The notes: generated by a model not told the origin, from the letters alone. A stretch of DNA of 64,000 bases from Oopsacas minuta (GCA_024704765.1 JAKMXF010000299.1:1154863-1218862), one strand, 5' to 3'; positions 11,916 through 24,467 are shown, counted from the first letter of the stretch. Program-made: numbers and translations.

Positions 11916-13993
11916 TATATGTGGACCCAAACAGAGCCATTTGTCTTAAGATGAATCTTCGCATTTCTGGAAATTTTCCTGGGAAAAATTTACAGTAAAA
12001 TGTCTGATAATCGACCTCCAGAAATTTCATTTATAGGTCCCAGGAGTGCTGAAGCTCGATCAATTCCATCTGAAGGGCAGGAGTTACTACCCTCTCAGGG
12101 CCAAAATGTACAGGTGTCCAGAACAGATCTAGTTCTAATTAATTTTCTTTAAATTCCACGAACCTCTCTTTGATTCGAGCCAGCAATAGTCCGATTTGTT
12201 CTCCGTAATAGGAACCATGATTTCCTAATCCTCGTTCAGTTAACTTCGTAAAGTTTGATGAATTTCCGTTCGAGAGCGTTTGAATCCATAACATAAGTTT
12301 GTTTTGCAATGCCTAAATCTTGCCGAACATTATATTAACTAAGTGTCCACGCTCTTGCAGTTCCTTATTTGAATTTTTGAATGACCTGTAATGTCCACTA
12401 AGAATGCAAAATTGCGCAACCAGTCTTGGTCTTCCAGTTGGGGCATAACTTTACCCTTCATCTGCATGAACTCTTTTATTTCTTGAAGCAATTCATATAC
12501 CCTTTCTAGCATTTTTCCCTTACTGAGCCAACGGTCTTCCGTATAGTAAATTACATCCTAGTGGTCTGTTTTTTATTCATCCAAGAACTGACGAAACCAA
12601 CGATGGTTAAGAGAACGTGACTTGATGAAATTTACGGTCTCTATTTTTGGTTGTATTACGTGACTGAATTTAAGAGATTTGACAAAAGGCTTTCTGGTTT
12701 ATGATGCAGTGAAATGTAGTGACATTATCCGGATTTAACAATCGTTTCTGAGCTATTCTTTAATCTTGTGAACAAGACCAAGACGTACGGCAATCATAGC
12801 TTGGGCCCCGTCAGTACTGATACCACACAATTTACTCCAATGTAAGTTGTATGTATTGAAAACCTTTTGAACTTTTCCAAATTTGTCTTCGCCTCGGGTT
12901 GTTCCTTTCATACTCTGTAATGCTAGTAACTCTTCCGTTTCAGTAAAATCTTCATTCACTCCTCTAATAACAATTCCGAGTTCCGCTGTGTCGGATATAT
13001 CAGTACATTCATCGCAAGCAATCTAAAAACTTCCATCTCTCCAATTCGTTGACGAAGCGTTTTAACCACGTCTTTGTTTATATTTTCAATTCGTCTAGTA
13101 ATAGTCCTCCTTGACAAAACACCCTTTCAAATTCTTGTAATTTATCTGGGCACATAATTTTAATGACTTCATCAATGCACTCCTTGATAAGTTCATAATC
13201 ACTAAAGGACTTAGAATCCCTTGCTATCTTATTGGCAACTGCATAGCTTGCATGCATTGGTTTTTCTCCCGCGTCATGGAATTTCAAAAATACGCTTTTG
13301 TTGTCTCTTAGCTCCTTCTTTAGTGCCTCAATTTTTTTCGTTTTCTCGTCAGCTGAAAGATTGGTTGCTAGACTTTGATGCATCGTTTCGCAATATCGCT
13401 TTAGGTTGAACTCTTTGACACTGCAACTCTATTGCTGCATAATAAGCACAATGATTTATCATTCACATGGACGAAAAAATTTTTCTGTCCATCTTTCCTG
13501 AAACTCTTGGTGTTCTTCAACTATTTTCGTTTCTTGCTCATCTTGGGTTTACACAAAGCTATTTGATTATCAGAGTTTTGGTATAATTACAATATAATCT
13601 GCAGTGTATTTGTAGCAACATGCAAAGAGGAGCCAATGTGTCTATTTAAACTTGACCTTACACCAGAATATGAGAAATCCGAAACCAACGACATTACTAA
13701 ACACTATTGTAATAATAAAAGAAACAAAATATATACTAGTGCACACGTCTATCGAATTTAGGTGTTGAATAATACTTCAAGTGTTATCGCAATTAAATAT
13801 ATACTTGAATTACAAAGCCAATATAGAGAGGTAGGGTTATATGCGGAAGAATAATATATATACTCATCTTAAATCAATGAAGGCTAAAAGTGTCAAAAAT
13901 TTCTTTGGGTGGCATTCACGCCCTTTTCAAACGACCCCGAGGGCCGCATAACTTTAGTGAGCGCGCCGCACTTTGCCCACATATGAGTCAAAC

Positions 13994-14652
13994 CAACACA
14001 GTGAGTAATTCTTCCTGTGACTGATCCACAATATGAAACCTTGCCAAAACAGCTAACTGAGCAGTATATCTGATATCCGTAGTTTCATCAATTGCAAGTG
14101 AAAAAAAGAAATTTGAATAAGCTTAGTCTTCACATTATTAAAGAGAAATTCTGAAATTGCATCAACCCCCTTGTGCAGGTATTTTGTGAAAGGGGTAAAT
14201 GTCCAATAGCTTCACTAATTTCATATTTGTCTGGAATTGAACTTTAGTCACTTCCAACATGCAGTCTTTTACTACAGTGCTAAATATAATATTCTAACTG
14301 AGATTTCCCTAATATATCAACAACAACAGACGAAGCTTTAATAATTTTCTGCTTATGTGATGTAAAGTTAGCTAATATAGTTACTTGATTATGGTGAGAT
14401 TATTTCAAGCCATTAATTTTGTCCTTTCTCTGAACTGATCTAAGAGCAAAAGTTGAGTTAAATCATGTATATTTCGTTTCAAAATGCCTTTTTACATTAC
14501 TACTTTTTCTATGAGCCATAGTCTCAGAGCTTAATACACATTTTGGTTTTCCAGAAAAACCTATATAACACAAATACGAATAGATTTGTCCATTCCAAAT
14601 GGAATTCCTCGTTTTCACTGTCAATTTTCCTCTTCTTCACTAGCGGAAACAT
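13994..14652 (-). pseudogene. Outer hAT transposase, N-terminal block
   Basis: Begins MFPLVKKRKIDSENEEF at 14652, the usual start of GTF2IRD2/EPM2AIP1-type hAT transposases. It continues with a degenerate zinc-finger region (NVKRHFETKY) and ends with the block before the catalytic aspartate (TAQLAV, HIVDQSQEELL). Several stops and frame changes make it non-functional. The block stops exactly where the second hAT begins. Confidence 0.7.
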
Positions 14653-14965
14653 TATCAGAAAATGATTTGAGTTACTTCTAAGTTAAGTCTCTAATTAAAG
14701 AAATAGTATATAAGATACTGTTGGCAAAAATAACTTGAAGAGAGATAATACATAGAATATATTTGGTAGATAGTCAGAATTTTGAAGGGAGTTTGGATGA
14801 ATCCAATCCGAAGCTTGCGGTCCGGGCTTGATTGAAGAAAGGTCCCGACCCGGACCCACCAGTTGGGCATCACTGTCATAGAGAAATATACCTTGGTTAG
14901 GTAATTAATTTCCTGTTGATGAGTGTAATAGTATATATGTGTATTTAACGAATCAACAAAGTTGT

Positions 14966-15245
14966 TTAACCAGATATTCAAGTATGAGATCGGCGATGAT
15001 ATCATAGTGACAAGTTGTGAAATGGGATGAATATGTTAATGCTACCAAAGAGGTCCATTATGGTAGAATTATTTTACACTGATAATACATTATATTATTT
15101 ATCCTGGAATTTATGAAAGGTTTAACCATATATTCTATTATGATAATTGGCGATGAGGTCATAATGACAAAATGTGAAACTATTTATATTATATATTTAT
15201 CAAGAGTTTCCTTAGGTAGATTTACTATACACTGGTAATAGATTT
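14966..15245 (+). repeat. Diverged two-copy tandem repeat, unit about 150 bp
   Basis: Two adjacent segments (about 14966-15120 and 15121-15245) share in order a TTTAACCA start, GGCGATGA, TCATAGTGACAA/TCATAATGACAA, TGTGAAA, TACACTG and TAATA. It is non-coding and lies just outside the right terminus of the outer hAT. The rest of 15250-15950 shows no recognisable feature. Confidence 0.45.
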
Positions 15246-15956
15246 AGTGCGCCTATCTTGATGGTTAGTACATGAATTTCTATCTTGATTGTGAGTATTT
15301 GAAAATTTTCCCTTATAGGGCCACTAAATGATTTGTGCTAAATATCTCTTAGGGAAATTTTAGGACCCCATACAATTTGCCTATAACGAGATATACTTCC
15401 AAGTAAAAGGTCAACCAAAAGCTTAGGCCCCTAAAATTTCCCAGAGTGCTGCTACATAGTTTCGGGATGGCTTGCGCTGTCAGTTTCACTTACTGTTTTC
15501 GAATATCACATCAACTCGAAACAAAAATATTGCCAACATTTTGAAATCCTCAAATTCTGTTTTCCATTATAATTTCAGCCTAATCAAACCTATACTTTGC
15601 GTGTTATCGACATTCAAAGTCTAATGGCAACTTTTATATTGTGGATATTTTTCTTCAAGGGCAAAAACTCAAATATTTGTGACGTAAAACCACGATGAAC
15701 TTTTCGCAGATTTGTACCAAACTCCACAGATTCAATTGTTTGTAGAGATTTTGCATTACAGCAACTTTTTGACAAATTTGTTGAGGTTGGTGAGATCACT
15801 AGATGAATTGACAATGAATTCCCCAATCTCTAATTTAGGAATGGTCTCATGAAATATCGCCAGACTTCTCGTTTGATTGTGTTCTACAGACCCTATTAGT
15901 TTAGGTCATCAAATATGGGTGGAATTTTGATTGTGTATTTTTCGATGCATCCTTCC

Positions 15957-16154
15957 CAGTGCGCGAATTATTTAGAGGCTTGGTGGCCTTAGCCACCAAC
16001 TTGCTGACGCTGGCGGCTTAGTTAAGCCACTAAATTTTTAGATTCTAAATTGATTATATACTGGTTTCTATACACGAGTAAGATTAATCGTCACCAAAAC
16101 TTTATTTGGTGGCTTAATTTTGCAACCAACAAATTTTGATTTTCTCATGCACTG
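15957..16154. mobile_element. Short hAT-like MITE (candidate)
   Basis: The left end CAGTGCGCGAA and the right end, read inward, CAGTGCATGAG resemble each other. Internal GC-rich inverted blocks (TTGGTGGCCTTAGCCACCAA near the left, TTTGGTGGCTTAATTTT near the right) support a fold-back structure. The flanking octamers do not match, so the limits are tentative. Confidence 0.4.
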
Positions 16155-16559
16155 CTTCCTGAATTTGCCCAATTTTCCATACTCTCCTTACCCCCACAAT
16201 TACTTAATGTTCGAAATGTGCATCGTTAATGCCCCTCTAGGATTTCTCCATATTCTGTAACAGTTGTATTTTTATTGATATCAGTGGGCTACAAGGTTAA
16301 ATCTTCCGTGCATAAACTAAGTTATCATGTACTCTAGTACAATTTCGTCCGAGATTGGTAACCCACCAATTTATGGCCATCCTCATGATTTTCTCCTAGA
16401 GAACCTCACTGGTTTAGAAATGTCTATTTTGAAATTTATTATAGTAATATAATATACTGTTCCCAACATCGACTTTATAGGTGTAAATACACTAACCAAA
16501 CATAGTCCTTGTCCACTCTACTTTTATCCTTGAAAATGGCGAATATTTGATTACGCACA

Positions 16560-17470
16560 AGATAATAATTAAGAAAGAACTATTCGACTATGTTAAGTAT
16601 AATTTGATATTTCCTAACCACACTTTGCTCACTAGATAGATAATGAGACAATTATATGTTCAATTCCTAATTGCCCAAAATTTACATTTGATGGAACAAT
16701 ACTCATCGCATTTTTGAATTCTATTGGTCTGTGTTCGCCCAGCGTGGATATTTCGAAATATTTAGAGCAAATATTGTCGACTTAACACATTTTCATATTA
16801 ATACCTCAATTGGCAGAAGTGACACAAATCAAATTTTGTTCGTCAGTTCGTAAGTCCAGAATTTATTGAAGAAACTGGAGGACCCCCAGGACAGATTTTG
16901 GGGCATACATGTGTATTTTGGTCCTCGCTCGTGCAAGTTCGAGGCTTGACAAAATTCAAATAATGACCTCATTGTCACCTTTTTAGAAATTCCAACAATC
17001 AAATTGTTAACCCTTGCTCAGCCAATGTTCATTTGGAAGTTATGTATATTGCCTGAGCAGAAATTTGAAACACAGGTACCACTAAATGTGACAAATGTCC
17101 TGACGCCATGATTCGGATCAAAAGTTAACTTATCTTGCGATTATTACGTTATCATGATTGTATAAACATCAAAGTTTTCAATTCTCTACTAATTTTGAAT
17201 TTATCAATACCTAGGCACAGTTCCAAGATTACTAGCCAAAGCGACATAGCATCTCCAGTGTCACTACAGAATGCCATTGAATGTAATTTGGATGTACAAT
17301 GGATAATATAATCTTAACATTTTGCTAGAATATAAACCCGAGTCATAAAAGTACTGACTTCATCCCGTCGCGTAGCGACCAAAAGAACCAATACATTTTT
17401 CTGTTTAATACTTAATCGTCTGAGGCGCTAAGTTGTCACGAGGTGACCTAGCAAGTATAGCGAACTAGTA
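16560..17470 (+). repeat. Dispersed repeat family R, longest copy
   Basis: Composite repeat. 16590-16750 matches an arm of the 7.3-kb inverted repeat, 16910-17090 matches the reverse complement of 1680-1840, and 17205-17470 matches 4900-5140, including CCGTCGCGTAGCGACC and GACCTAGCAAG. No coding sequence is present. The shared block order shows one mosaic family rather than chance similarity. Confidence 0.6.
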
Positions 17471-17481
17471 ATTGATGATAA

Positions 17482-17721
17482 GATAATGCTGAGAGTACAG
17501 ATATTTGTGACAATATATCAATATATCCCATAAATATTGTAGACCGGGACCAGAATCAACGAACAGAAATATCACTATTTCCATTATGTACTGGACTTTT
17601 TTCTGATCCTAATGGTCATTCTTCGCTCTTCTACCCACATAGGCAAGAAGCAAGGATATTTGGTGTACCTCTTCGTTACCTGATTGAAGGAAGCAAACCA
17701 GTTTTAGATGGACACAGATGA
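17482..17721 (+). other. Unassigned 79-codon open frame, exon-like
   Basis: An open frame without an ATG, 17482-17718 plus stop, contains FYPHRQEARIFGVPLRYLI followed by EGSKPVLDGHR. The composition looks protein-like rather than random AT-rich sequence, and possible AG acceptors precede it. I do not recognise the family. It lies inside WDR3 intron 1, so it would be a nested gene, a pseudogene or a transposon remnant. Confidence 0.3.
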
Positions 17722-18684
17722 TTCACTTGTGCTGATCGTAGCTAATTGTTTGTTAAAACATATTTAACATTTTCATATTTCTCTTAATGTCCCAGAATGA
17801 GCAAGGGGTATAGAGCCTAACTTATTTTCATTGTTAGGTTCAACAACTTTAGATTTAATAAAGTCTTCATCTCTACTTTCATGAAGTTACTCCACATCAC
17901 CACTAATTTCGGGAGATGATCATATGAAAATTGATAACTATCAGTTATTACAGGTTCAATTGTTTTTCACTGGAATTTCATCACCATGTTGAACCGCCTT
18001 ATTACGCAAGTTATAGAGGGATACTTTATTCTTGATTTGTTCTCTTCATTAAATCAATTGTTCTAACCATTCCCAGATAGCAATCATTTATAAGATTTGT
18101 CGGTTCCCTCCATGCCATAGCTTTGCAAATGGCAATGACTTTAGTTTGTTACGTGACAGTTATCTTGATTTACGAAACATTTCTGACCAAAATATATATT
18201 GTTGATCACTCTTGGTCTCCTAATTGCATCACAAAATACGCATGGTATACATAACTTATATCTATCGCCCGTTTTGAGTTGGGATGTTAACTCTCCACCA
18301 AATATAGCATATACTATTAGAATCATTATAACATTTTGTTCTTCCTGAAGATGCCATAAAATATTTTCACTAAAACTATATTCATGTTAACGAGATTGAA
18401 AAATCAACAATGATCAGTATAAACCTATCTAAACTACCTCTTGGTGTATCGTAATGTGTTCATTAGTGAATGTAACAAATTATGTTATTACAACTTGAGA
18501 AGACTGGACCAAGATGAAATTTTCACACAATTACTAAGCTTCAATCAAAAGTTCTGGATGTTATGCTTACAAATGGATTATGTTTTGGCCTCAGCGGCTA
18601 TGATTCAGGTAGACAAGTCAATAGGATAGTTTGTATAAAATTATGTTGCCTAGTGTAACAGCGATATAATCTTAGTTTAAACAG

Positions 18685-18794
18685 TTTACTTTCACTATCA
18701 AGCAGCTGGCAACATTTTGTACTTAGCCTTGATCTACGACATTACCTGTAGTTACAAGTTCATGCCGTATGTTGTACCTATAATTAATGACCCG
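18685..18794 (+). other. Unassigned exon-like segment with splice signals
   Basis: A 110-nt segment lies between AAACAG (ending 18684) and GTAAGT (18795). In one frame it is open and reads HYQAAGNILYLALIYD, then YKFMPYVVPII. The hydrophobic pattern faintly recalls the start of the Beclin/UVRAG evolutionarily conserved domain, but too weakly to assign. It may be an exon of a nested gene or a chance open stretch. Confidence 0.25.
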
Positions 18795-19441
18795 GTAAGT
18801 AAGCTAACTCACCTAGATCAGGCTGTTCAACCGCGGAGACACTTTTCAACAATTCCAAAGTTGTCACGATTGTTATTTGATTAGACCCTGGCCTATTTGT
18901 TATCACCTCTTGTTAATTCATATTTGGTGATATTATATTGCGGTTTTTGATTGAGCTTCAATTTATGCAGTCCTTTATTTGTGTTGGCGTTAATTCCTTA
19001 GTTGTGATGCTACGATCGCAAAGGCCCTATTTCCATAGCAGCTATTATTAATGGAGTTTGAAGTTGTCAGGTTAAAGCGTGGCAGCCCAATGATTGTAGT
19101 CCAGTTGAAATTCCACTTGGTATTGAGGTATGATAGATTGGTATTTGATCACAGCACAGGTCTCGATTACCCTTATGATTATCCTGGGGAGAACTCAGGT
19201 AGTCGCAGAATGGGTATCGACCTCCCGTTTACTTTAGTTTTTCATGTAATTTTGTCAAAATTCATGATTTGTATGGCGTTGTAGTTTAAATATTTCACTG
19301 TCGCCTCGTAATTCTTGAGACCTTATTCGGCAGAATTTATTCTGTATATTATTTTGCCAGACCCAACCCTGAATTTCTTTTATTTCATTATCTTATATAC
19401 GTATTTATACTTATTTGATGATGAATTGTTTCTTCTTTTAG

Positions 19442-19627
19442 AACTTTGCACAAAAGTCGAACTAAAGATGCTATATTTGTAGATCCACCGGGTTGCTCTG
19501 AAATTTCTGAGTTAGTCGATAGATTTATCTCTATTGTAGATAATATTGTGCTTCTTCAAGGAAAGGAATATAATGTGTTAGAGTCTGCTGATTATCTCAG
19601 TCGAGCTGTTTCTTCAGACTACACTCG
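19442..19627 (+). CDS. WDR3: WDR3/UTP12 exon 2
   Basis: A 186-nt exon between acceptor ...CTTCTTTTAG (ending 19441) and donor GTAATT (19628). The first base completes the codon begun by AG of exon 1 (AGA, Arg). The last two bases CG are completed by C of exon 3 (CGC, Arg), so both introns are phase 2. The peptide (SELVDRFISIVDNIV, GKEYNVLESADYL) fits the helical segment between the propellers and the Utp12 domain of WDR3, where human WDR3 has its AAERIMEAIELY region. Similarity here is weak; the frame, phase and position carry the call. Confidence 0.75.
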
Positions 19628-20334
19628 GTAATTTCTTTTTCTAATTTTTTCATTGTATTCCCATACTATGAACCCTTAATTAATTGCAGTATCTTTAACT
19701 TATCTGTTTCGGGATGATCTTGAGCTACGAATTTATTATGAAATTTTGTACCTCAATTTATTTTGACACTAACCTATTTCTTTTCGTATGATTTATATCG
19801 GATTAGTGCTGTACTTAAATACTTTGTGCTTTCTGTTTTCGCATGATGGTTGCTTGACATTCTGTTTACCTCACCAGACCCTTAGAGGTGGATGACAACT
19901 TTCTGCTTTCATCATCTGGCAATACTGAGTAATGAATTTATCGAGTATATCCAGTTTATTGATATATTCTTTTAGATGAGTATTCTAGTAACATTTTGCT
20001 TATTGTACCTAAATTTAATATGAGTCTTATTGTGACAAAAAAATTCACAGAAATTTTCTAACTACAGTGCTAAATTCGAATCTCTCGTTGTTTGTATGTG
20101 CTAATGTGTCTTTTGGGATAAAATATACAACTCTGATATTTTCTGGAATATACAATTTGCCAGAATCTTCATTAATGGATGAACATTGAATTATTCTGGA
20201 CGGATGGCATGTTATTATCCGTCTTTGGTATACATTGCCTGCGTAACTTTCCTATTGAATATATATTATTTCGCATATTTTGATCTAGTCCGACTCTGGA
20301 CGCAGCAAAGTATCAATTATCAATTTTACATATA

Positions 20335-20395
20335 CAGTGGAACCTGCTTAACTACCACCAGTATACTGGTCACCTGTACATAACTTCCACCTAAA
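20335..20395 (+). repeat. Solo pogo/Tigger-type terminus
   Basis: After TA the sequence reads CAGTGGAACCTGCTTAACTA, similar to the end of the 48882-49360 MITE (CAGTGGAAGCCATTTAATC). No matching right end was found nearby, so this is a truncated or diverged pogo-type remnant. Confidence 0.4.
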
Positions 20396-20804
20396 TATTG
20401 TCCAGTGCCACATATCTAGAGATTATGTATGATAGAACTTAAGTATGTATTAGTTAAATCTTGTACTAAGTATGCTTTCAAGCTCTGTTTAAACCATATT
20501 ATAGTGTTTTTAATACTAGGCAGTTGTATATAATGACATGGGCGAATAATTTATTTGAAATAATCGTTGGTATGATTGTAAGTGAATACATTCTTGTGTT
20601 GCTAGAGAATTGTGTTACTGTTTGTTGAGGGTATAATTCAATTACTATTAGTCATATGCCTCTAAACTTATACCAGTGGTTTCCTAATAGTCCATTTCCT
20701 GTTCAATAATTATATATTCATTTGCTTATTATTAATACAGAGAGGCTTTGACATTTACTCTATAGATGGCTATACAAATATGAGAAATTTCAAAATATCT
20801 CCAA

Positions 20805-21610
20805 AAATATAAAATTACTGCCTGTGCCGACAACTTAGTCTATTAATTAAATTTGTTCAAAGGTGGCAAAATTTATTGGAGGCACTATGAAAGGTTGGGT
20901 TTAATCCCAATATGCATAGTGCCTTCAATTAATAGTCCCGCATTTAATTAAAGAGAATTTAATAGACTAATCTGTCGGTATAGGTTGCAAATTTTTATTT
21001 TTTCCTCGCTCCGATCGGATTTCAAATCAATCAAACTGTATATTTAGAATATACAATACTTATCCAGTCCAAAAATGTTCAATTTGTTCGTAATAATTAT
21101 CAGTTGAATAAATAACATTAATAGAAAGGAATCCTGTAAGTGATTTCATGAGTTTCAAATCCAAGAGTGTCAAATTCGGAATCAGCGTAGAATTACCCCC
21201 TTTTGCTATTTAGAACAATCTTCTACGATTATTCAAAGTTATATAATCGGGCTAATCCATGTCTTTTACATTATCCATGGTTAATTTCAAAAAATATTAT
21301 TCCTAAATAAAATCGAAATAATTAATGCTACCGTTAAATTTGACATTCAATGAATCCATTTTATATACACCACTAGAAGTACCTATTGTTTAACGAATAA
21401 ATATTTAACATCTAAGAATACGAGATTAATTACTGATGACAGAGTGCCATAAAACGAATATTTTTCATTTACTTTCAGCATAAACACTATAACCAGTATA
21501 AAAATTCTAGAAGAGTACGAAGGTGTTGAATTTTTCACTTTCGAGAGGTGTGAAAATTTTGGTACCTTTCATAATTTTTCCGAGAGGCCAGGCAAAAGTT
21601 TGACCAGTGT
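20805..21610 (+). repeat. Left arm of an about 800-bp inverted repeat pair
   Basis: Reverse complement of 29048-29845 with moderate divergence. Shared blocks include ATGAAAGGTTGGGTTTAATC/ATGAAAGGTTAGGTTTAATC, ACTAGAAGTACCTATTGT, GGTACCTTT and GTTTGACCAGTG. Within the arm, 20836-20980 is palindromic: TTAGTCTATTAATTAAAT pairs with a copy ending ATAGACTAAT around a GGCACTATG...CATAGTGCC hairpin. The superfamily is unknown. Confidence 0.65.
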
Positions 21611-24467
21611 GAAATTGTGCACTTGGTGTCCGATTGATTAGCAATGGGGGGAGACATACCCGACGAATAATTTCAATAGCTCCTCACACCAAAAATCACC
21701 TGAATTCTATCCAGTTTTGGCTGCAGCGCTTTCACGGAGAAAAAATAATGTAAAATATAGGCAGGGTTGGATTAAGGCGGGGGCTGATGGGGCTGCAGCC
21801 CCAGGCCCATTGTAAAAATAGGGCCACCTCGTTCGTGCCATAGGCCGTGTAGACATAGCCAAGAGTTAGTTTTGTTGACCCTAGAAGCACCCGGATTTCA
21901 TAAGAAGACTCTAAGTTGATCCATGGCGAATTCTCGTAGCAGGCTAAGTTCACTATTTTTTGAGAATGGCAATGATTTATGTAGATGTGTTTATGACTCA
22001 ACATTGTCATATTTACTTTGGTCGTTAATCAATATTCTATGTTATCATTGTGAAATTAAATTTTATCAGTGATCATTATTTTATGTTTTCTTATATTAAA
22101 TTATAGCTTCTAAGATTATCACAGAGCAATTTAATAATATTCGCTAAGCCAATAATACTTTGTATTTATAGCTTACTTTTTACTTCATTGCATTCTATGC
22201 AGCTTTCGATTATATTTGTGTTTGCCCAGGTTGAAGCATTCTTTACTATTTCATTTTTGGTATATCAATAAAAGAAAGATGCAAAATTATCGCAGTGGTT
22301 GGGACAAAGCAAAGGCTAAGTCTGAAGAAGAAAGAAAACTACAGAAATTTTAGAATGTACCAGAAAAATGACAGAGTTTTGCTCTACGAAAAACCCCGAT
22401 GAAAATGCAGTAGTAGCCACGATTGCTAATGTAACTGGAGATGGTAAACATTGCATTGAAATCGTGAATAATGAACCTCTTTACCTTGGATTAGCAGAAT
22501 CTCTATCTGTTCCATCTGATTGCAATATGCTTTGTGAAACTGAAAATTTGAACTTTAATTACCTTCAAGAAGAATCATTCTCTAGTGATGTAGGATAATG
22601 GAAAATGTCTGATGGTTTCGGGAGTATTTTTGTCAAAAGGGGTTTACTGGTTGTCAGCACATGGATAGCGACTTTAGTGCCTCCGAGAGGACATTTCCTA
22701 GTGAAGCCTTTACGCGGCGATGTACCAAGTCACTCTTTTATCGTGACCAGTTAAACGGTGAGAAATTTCAACGTAACTGGCTTTGCTATTCGGTAGAATC
22801 TGGGAAGTTGTATTGCGCAATCTGCATGCTATTTTCAACACCAAACGAAACTTCACAGTTGGCACAAATGGTTATTCAAATTGGAAGCATGCAGCCAGAG
22901 ATTTACTTCGCCATGAAGACAGTCAGTTGCATAAAATATCTATTGAAAAACTTATTTTGCGAAGAATGACTGGCGGACATATAGATGAAAGTCTAATTGA
23001 GCAATATGAGCCTGAAAAAAAGTATTGGCATCAAGTTCTCCAGAGAATTTTAAGTGTGATTAAGATGCTTTCTTCAAGAGGTCTTTCATTTCGTGGGAGT
23101 GATGAGATAGTAGGATCTGTGCATAATTATAATTATTTGGGTTGTCTCGAGTTATTAGCTGAGTATGATACATTCCTTGCAGAACACATTCAGAAACATG
23201 CAAACAAAGGACGAGGCCACATGTCATACTTATCATCAACAATATGCGATGACTTTATCCAAGTAATTGGACAACAGGTTCTTAGGCAGATTATATTAGA
23301 AATCAAAACTGCTAAGTACTATTCTATTAGTGTGGACTCCACACCGGACTTTTCGCACACTGACCAACTAACACTAATATTTCGCTATGTATTTCCAAGA
23401 GGCTTTGATTCGTGAAAAGAATAAGTTGGCTGAATTCATTCCATGTTGTGCACATTCCCTCAATCTTATCGGACAAAGTGCTGTAGAATGTTGTCCAGCT
23501 GCAGGTCCATTTTTCTATTTTGTACAAAAGTTGTATGCGTTTTTCTCTGCCTCTACACATAGATGGAATCTCCTTCTTGATGTCTTCAAGAAGTTTGGAA
23601 TACCAACTTTGAAAGACTTTCAGACACACGATGGTCTGCACACCATGATGCAGTGATGCCTTACTAAAGGTTATACAAATATTGAAGAAGTACTTGTACT
23701 AATGTGCGAAGATAAATCTGAGAAACTTGTGACACGTTTGGAGGCAAAGGGACTTGCTGCAATAATGAATCATTTGGAAACAGGAATAATGTTACAAATT
23801 TGGTCTACAATATTGATTAGGTTTGATAAAACTAGCAAATGTCTTCAAGATGCAAGTCTAGATTTGAATACAGCCAGAAAGTTGTTAGAATCATTGAAAG
23901 AATTTGTACATTCACTACGTTCTCAGTTTATGGAGTTTGAGCAAGAAATTTGACTATTGTGATACCAAAGATGCTGAACTTTCTCCATCAAATGAATTCA
24001 TGGTAACAAATTTCATTCCAATTATTGATAAACTAGTGGCAGCTTTGAATCAAAGACAGGCGGCATACTGTGTCATCAGAGACAGGTTTGGATTTTTATC
24101 AGAATTGAATTCTTTAGTCTCTGATCAGATGCGTGACAAAGCTAATCATTTAATTAATATATACTCAGACGACCTTGAGCCTGGATTTGTAGATGAAATA
24201 GTACAGTTTTCTGTTTTCTGGACCAGTTATATTTCTGCAGATCCTTCTAAGACTGAAGACACAAAGCAGATTAGAGAATTCCAAATGTTCAAGTTTTGAT
24301 TACTAGAAATGCGCTAGACACAACCTTTCCGAATATGTTAATCACACTACGAATATATTTATCTTTAATGGTCACTAACTGCAGCGGGGAAAGATCTTTT
24401 TCAACATTAAAAGGTCAAAGAACGAACTGCGGTCCACTATGGGTCAGAATCGTTTGAATGCACTTTA

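Larger units (their letters stand above)
10453..13541 (-). pseudogene. Inner hAT transposase (GTF2IRD2-like), broken by Tc1 insertion
   Basis: Minus-strand reading runs MSKKRK (13541), a zinc-finger block (KSLCLLCSNRVAV), SYAVANKIARDSKSFSDYE (13078-13383), GISTDGAQAM (12753-12959), TEDRWLSKGKMLERV (about 12550-12480) and FGSTY. After the Tc1 element it resumes with EQLFSCMKINNSKQRSVL and the C-terminus, stopping at 10453. EQLFSxMKxNKSKxRS is the hAT dimerisation motif. Multiple frameshifts are present. The domain order is complete, so the element was once autonomous. Confidence 0.8.
10249..13985 (-). mobile_element. Inner hAT transposon inserted in the outer hAT
   Basis: The left end at 10249 begins CAGGGCTGGACACAAAAG. 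The right end is near 13985, preceded by GCCGCACTTTGCCCAC, the complementary hAT pattern with a mutated tip. Flanking octamers AGTTGAAC (10241-10248) and AGTCAAAC (13986-13993) agree at six of eight bases, consistent with an aged 8-bp duplication. Removing the element rejoins the outer transposase. It is itself interrupted by a Tc1-like element at 10586-11915. Confidence 0.75.
9250..14877 (-). mobile_element. Outer hAT transposon (GTF2IRD2-like), split by a second hAT
   Basis: The right terminus at 14877 reads outward CAGTGATGCCCAACTGG, a hAT-type end. The left terminus was not found and is placed near the end of detectable coding sequence. The element encodes a minus-strand transposase in two blocks, 14652-13994 and 10248-9263. 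The protein alignment continues across the inserted hAT at 10249-13985: TAQLAV...EELLTVLV runs into TGHTKGSDIFNALV. It is therefore the oldest layer of a three-deep nest. Confidence 0.75.
4061..19441 (+). other. WDR3: WDR3 intron 1 (15,381 bp)
   Basis: Donor GTAAGT at 4061; acceptor TTCTTCTTTTAG ending at 19441; phase 2. It is filled with repeats and nested transposons described separately. The stretches 5150-5960, 6622-7300, 8330-9250 and 15250-15950 hold no gene or element I can identify. The intron span is inferred from in-phase joining and homology, not from transcripts. Confidence 0.8.

Noticed and set aside
18685-18794. Beclin-1 or UVRAG exon
   Set aside because: Only a short hydrophobic pattern agrees, and no other domain of either protein was found in a compatible order.
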